From Candidatus Magasanikiibacteriota bacterium (GTDB lineage: Bacteria > Patescibacteriota > Patescibacteriia > Magasanikbacterales > UBA922), in NCBI GenBank assembly GCA_012800155.1, contig JAAZJX010000067.1, forward strand, positions 1 to 6,737: a stretch of 6,737 bases of DNA, written 5' to 3'. Made by a program: the position numbers and the translations under genes. The notes below the pieces were generated by a model, which saw nothing but the letters and a program-made list of their open reading frames with translations, was not told the origin of the DNA and made no database searches. Shown here in pieces: positions 6,589-6,737 of the stretch (its first letter is position 1; every line of letters starts with the position of its first letter).

Positions 6589-6610
6589 GTGGCGCGCCAA
6601 CTTCGTTGGC
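6588..6610. repeat. Repeat-edge hairpin plus GGTGGCGC motif (right)
   Basis: GGTGGCGC (6588-6595) is the reverse complement of 145-152. It is followed by GCCAAC (6596-6601), TTC, GTTGGC (6605-6610), a 6-bp stem with a 3-nt loop. An overlapping 10-bp palindrome, TGGCGCGCCA (6590-6599), offers an alternative fold. The motif begins on the last base of the third gene's stop codon, so the repeat unit abuts the coding region directly. Confidence 0.8.
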
Positions 6611-6737
6611 ACAGCCTCAAACCCTGCCGAAAAAAATCGGGCCCCGCTATCCAGCGGGATAAACTCCGCCGAAAAGCAAAAGGGCAAAAAGGAAGGGGGT
6701 TGGGGGGAAGGAATTTTTGCCCTTTTGCGATTAAGAA
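6611..6737. repeat. Right terminal inverted repeat, 127 bp, perfect
   Basis: Exact reverse complement of 1-127, and therefore carrying the same hairpins inverted (stems 6676-6690/6714-6728 and 6643-6648/6653-6658). Here the G-rich strand of the long hairpin loop is the + strand. It lies 22 nt beyond the stop codon of the last gene, so any transcript of the operon would run into these folds. None of them shows a classical stem plus U-tract in the outward direction. Confidence 0.97.
6676..6728. repeat. Long stem-loop with G-rich loop on + strand (right copy)
   Basis: Mirror image of the 10-62 structure: a 15-bp stem (6676-6690 with 6714-6728) around a purine-rich 23-nt loop (6691-6713). In an outward operon transcript the loop would be G-rich and the 3' stem arm contains T runs. 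It could weakly attenuate or protect the mRNA end, but it is not a standard intrinsic terminator. Confidence 0.85.

Noticed and set aside
6588..6610. Integron attC-like site at the end of the last gene
   Set aside because: GCCAAC/GTTGGC recalls the outer attC boxes, but the arms are joined by only three bases, the inner L boxes and extrahelical bases are missing, and no integrase is present.
1..6737. Linear plasmid or virus genome proven by the terminal repeats
   Set aside because: No replication, terminal-protein, telomere-resolvase or capsid gene is present, and the repeat length equals a common assembler k-mer size, so the repeats alone do not prove a linear replicon.

Overview
This 6.7-kb window is a compact three-gene unit bounded at both ends by a perfect 127-bp inverted repeat (1-127 and 6611-6737). 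All genes are on the + strand: a small XRE/Cro-type repressor (319-522), a 1526-residue SF1 helicase fused to a Vsr/DUF559-like nuclease and two zinc fingers (527-5107), and a 491-residue protein with a C-terminal PD-(D/E)XK nuclease signature (5113-6588). The gaps between genes are 4 and 5 nt, so one transcript and coupled translation are likely.

The genes are AT-rich and lack recognisable GGAGG-type ribosome sites. The flanks are about half G+C and crowded with hairpins. Weak Shine-Dalgarno signals, compact genes and structured GC-richer repeats in an AT-rich genome suggest an uncultivated bacterium, possibly of the Patescibacteria/CPR type. This is an inference from style, because no taxonomic marker gene is present.

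Layout: 1-127 left repeat; 128-152 a short hairpin and an 8-bp motif that reappears, inverted, beside the right repeat; 153-215 a stem-loop whose loop holds a canonical G-quadruplex motif on the minus strand; 248-299 promoter and probable operator, an 11-bp inverted repeat whose right arm covers a TATAAT box; 319-6588 the three genes; 6588-6610 the matching boundary motif and hairpin; 6611-6737 right repeat. No transposase, integrase, replication protein, tRNA, rRNA or CRISPR array is visible.

The most plausible reading is a self-regulated nucleic-acid-targeting system, probably anti-phage or anti-plasmid defence. The helicase would unwind or translocate on DNA or RNA, its own nuclease domain and the partner nuclease would cut, and the XRE protein would hold expression down. 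The domain logic resembles COG1112/UPF1-like helicase defence systems such as Mokosh, but this three-gene composition matches no named system I can recall. The inverted repeat may mark a mobile or invertible cassette, a linear element, or two copies of a dispersed chromosomal repeat cut at a fixed length by the assembler. The exact length of 127 is a common assembly k-mer size, so the last option must be excluded first.
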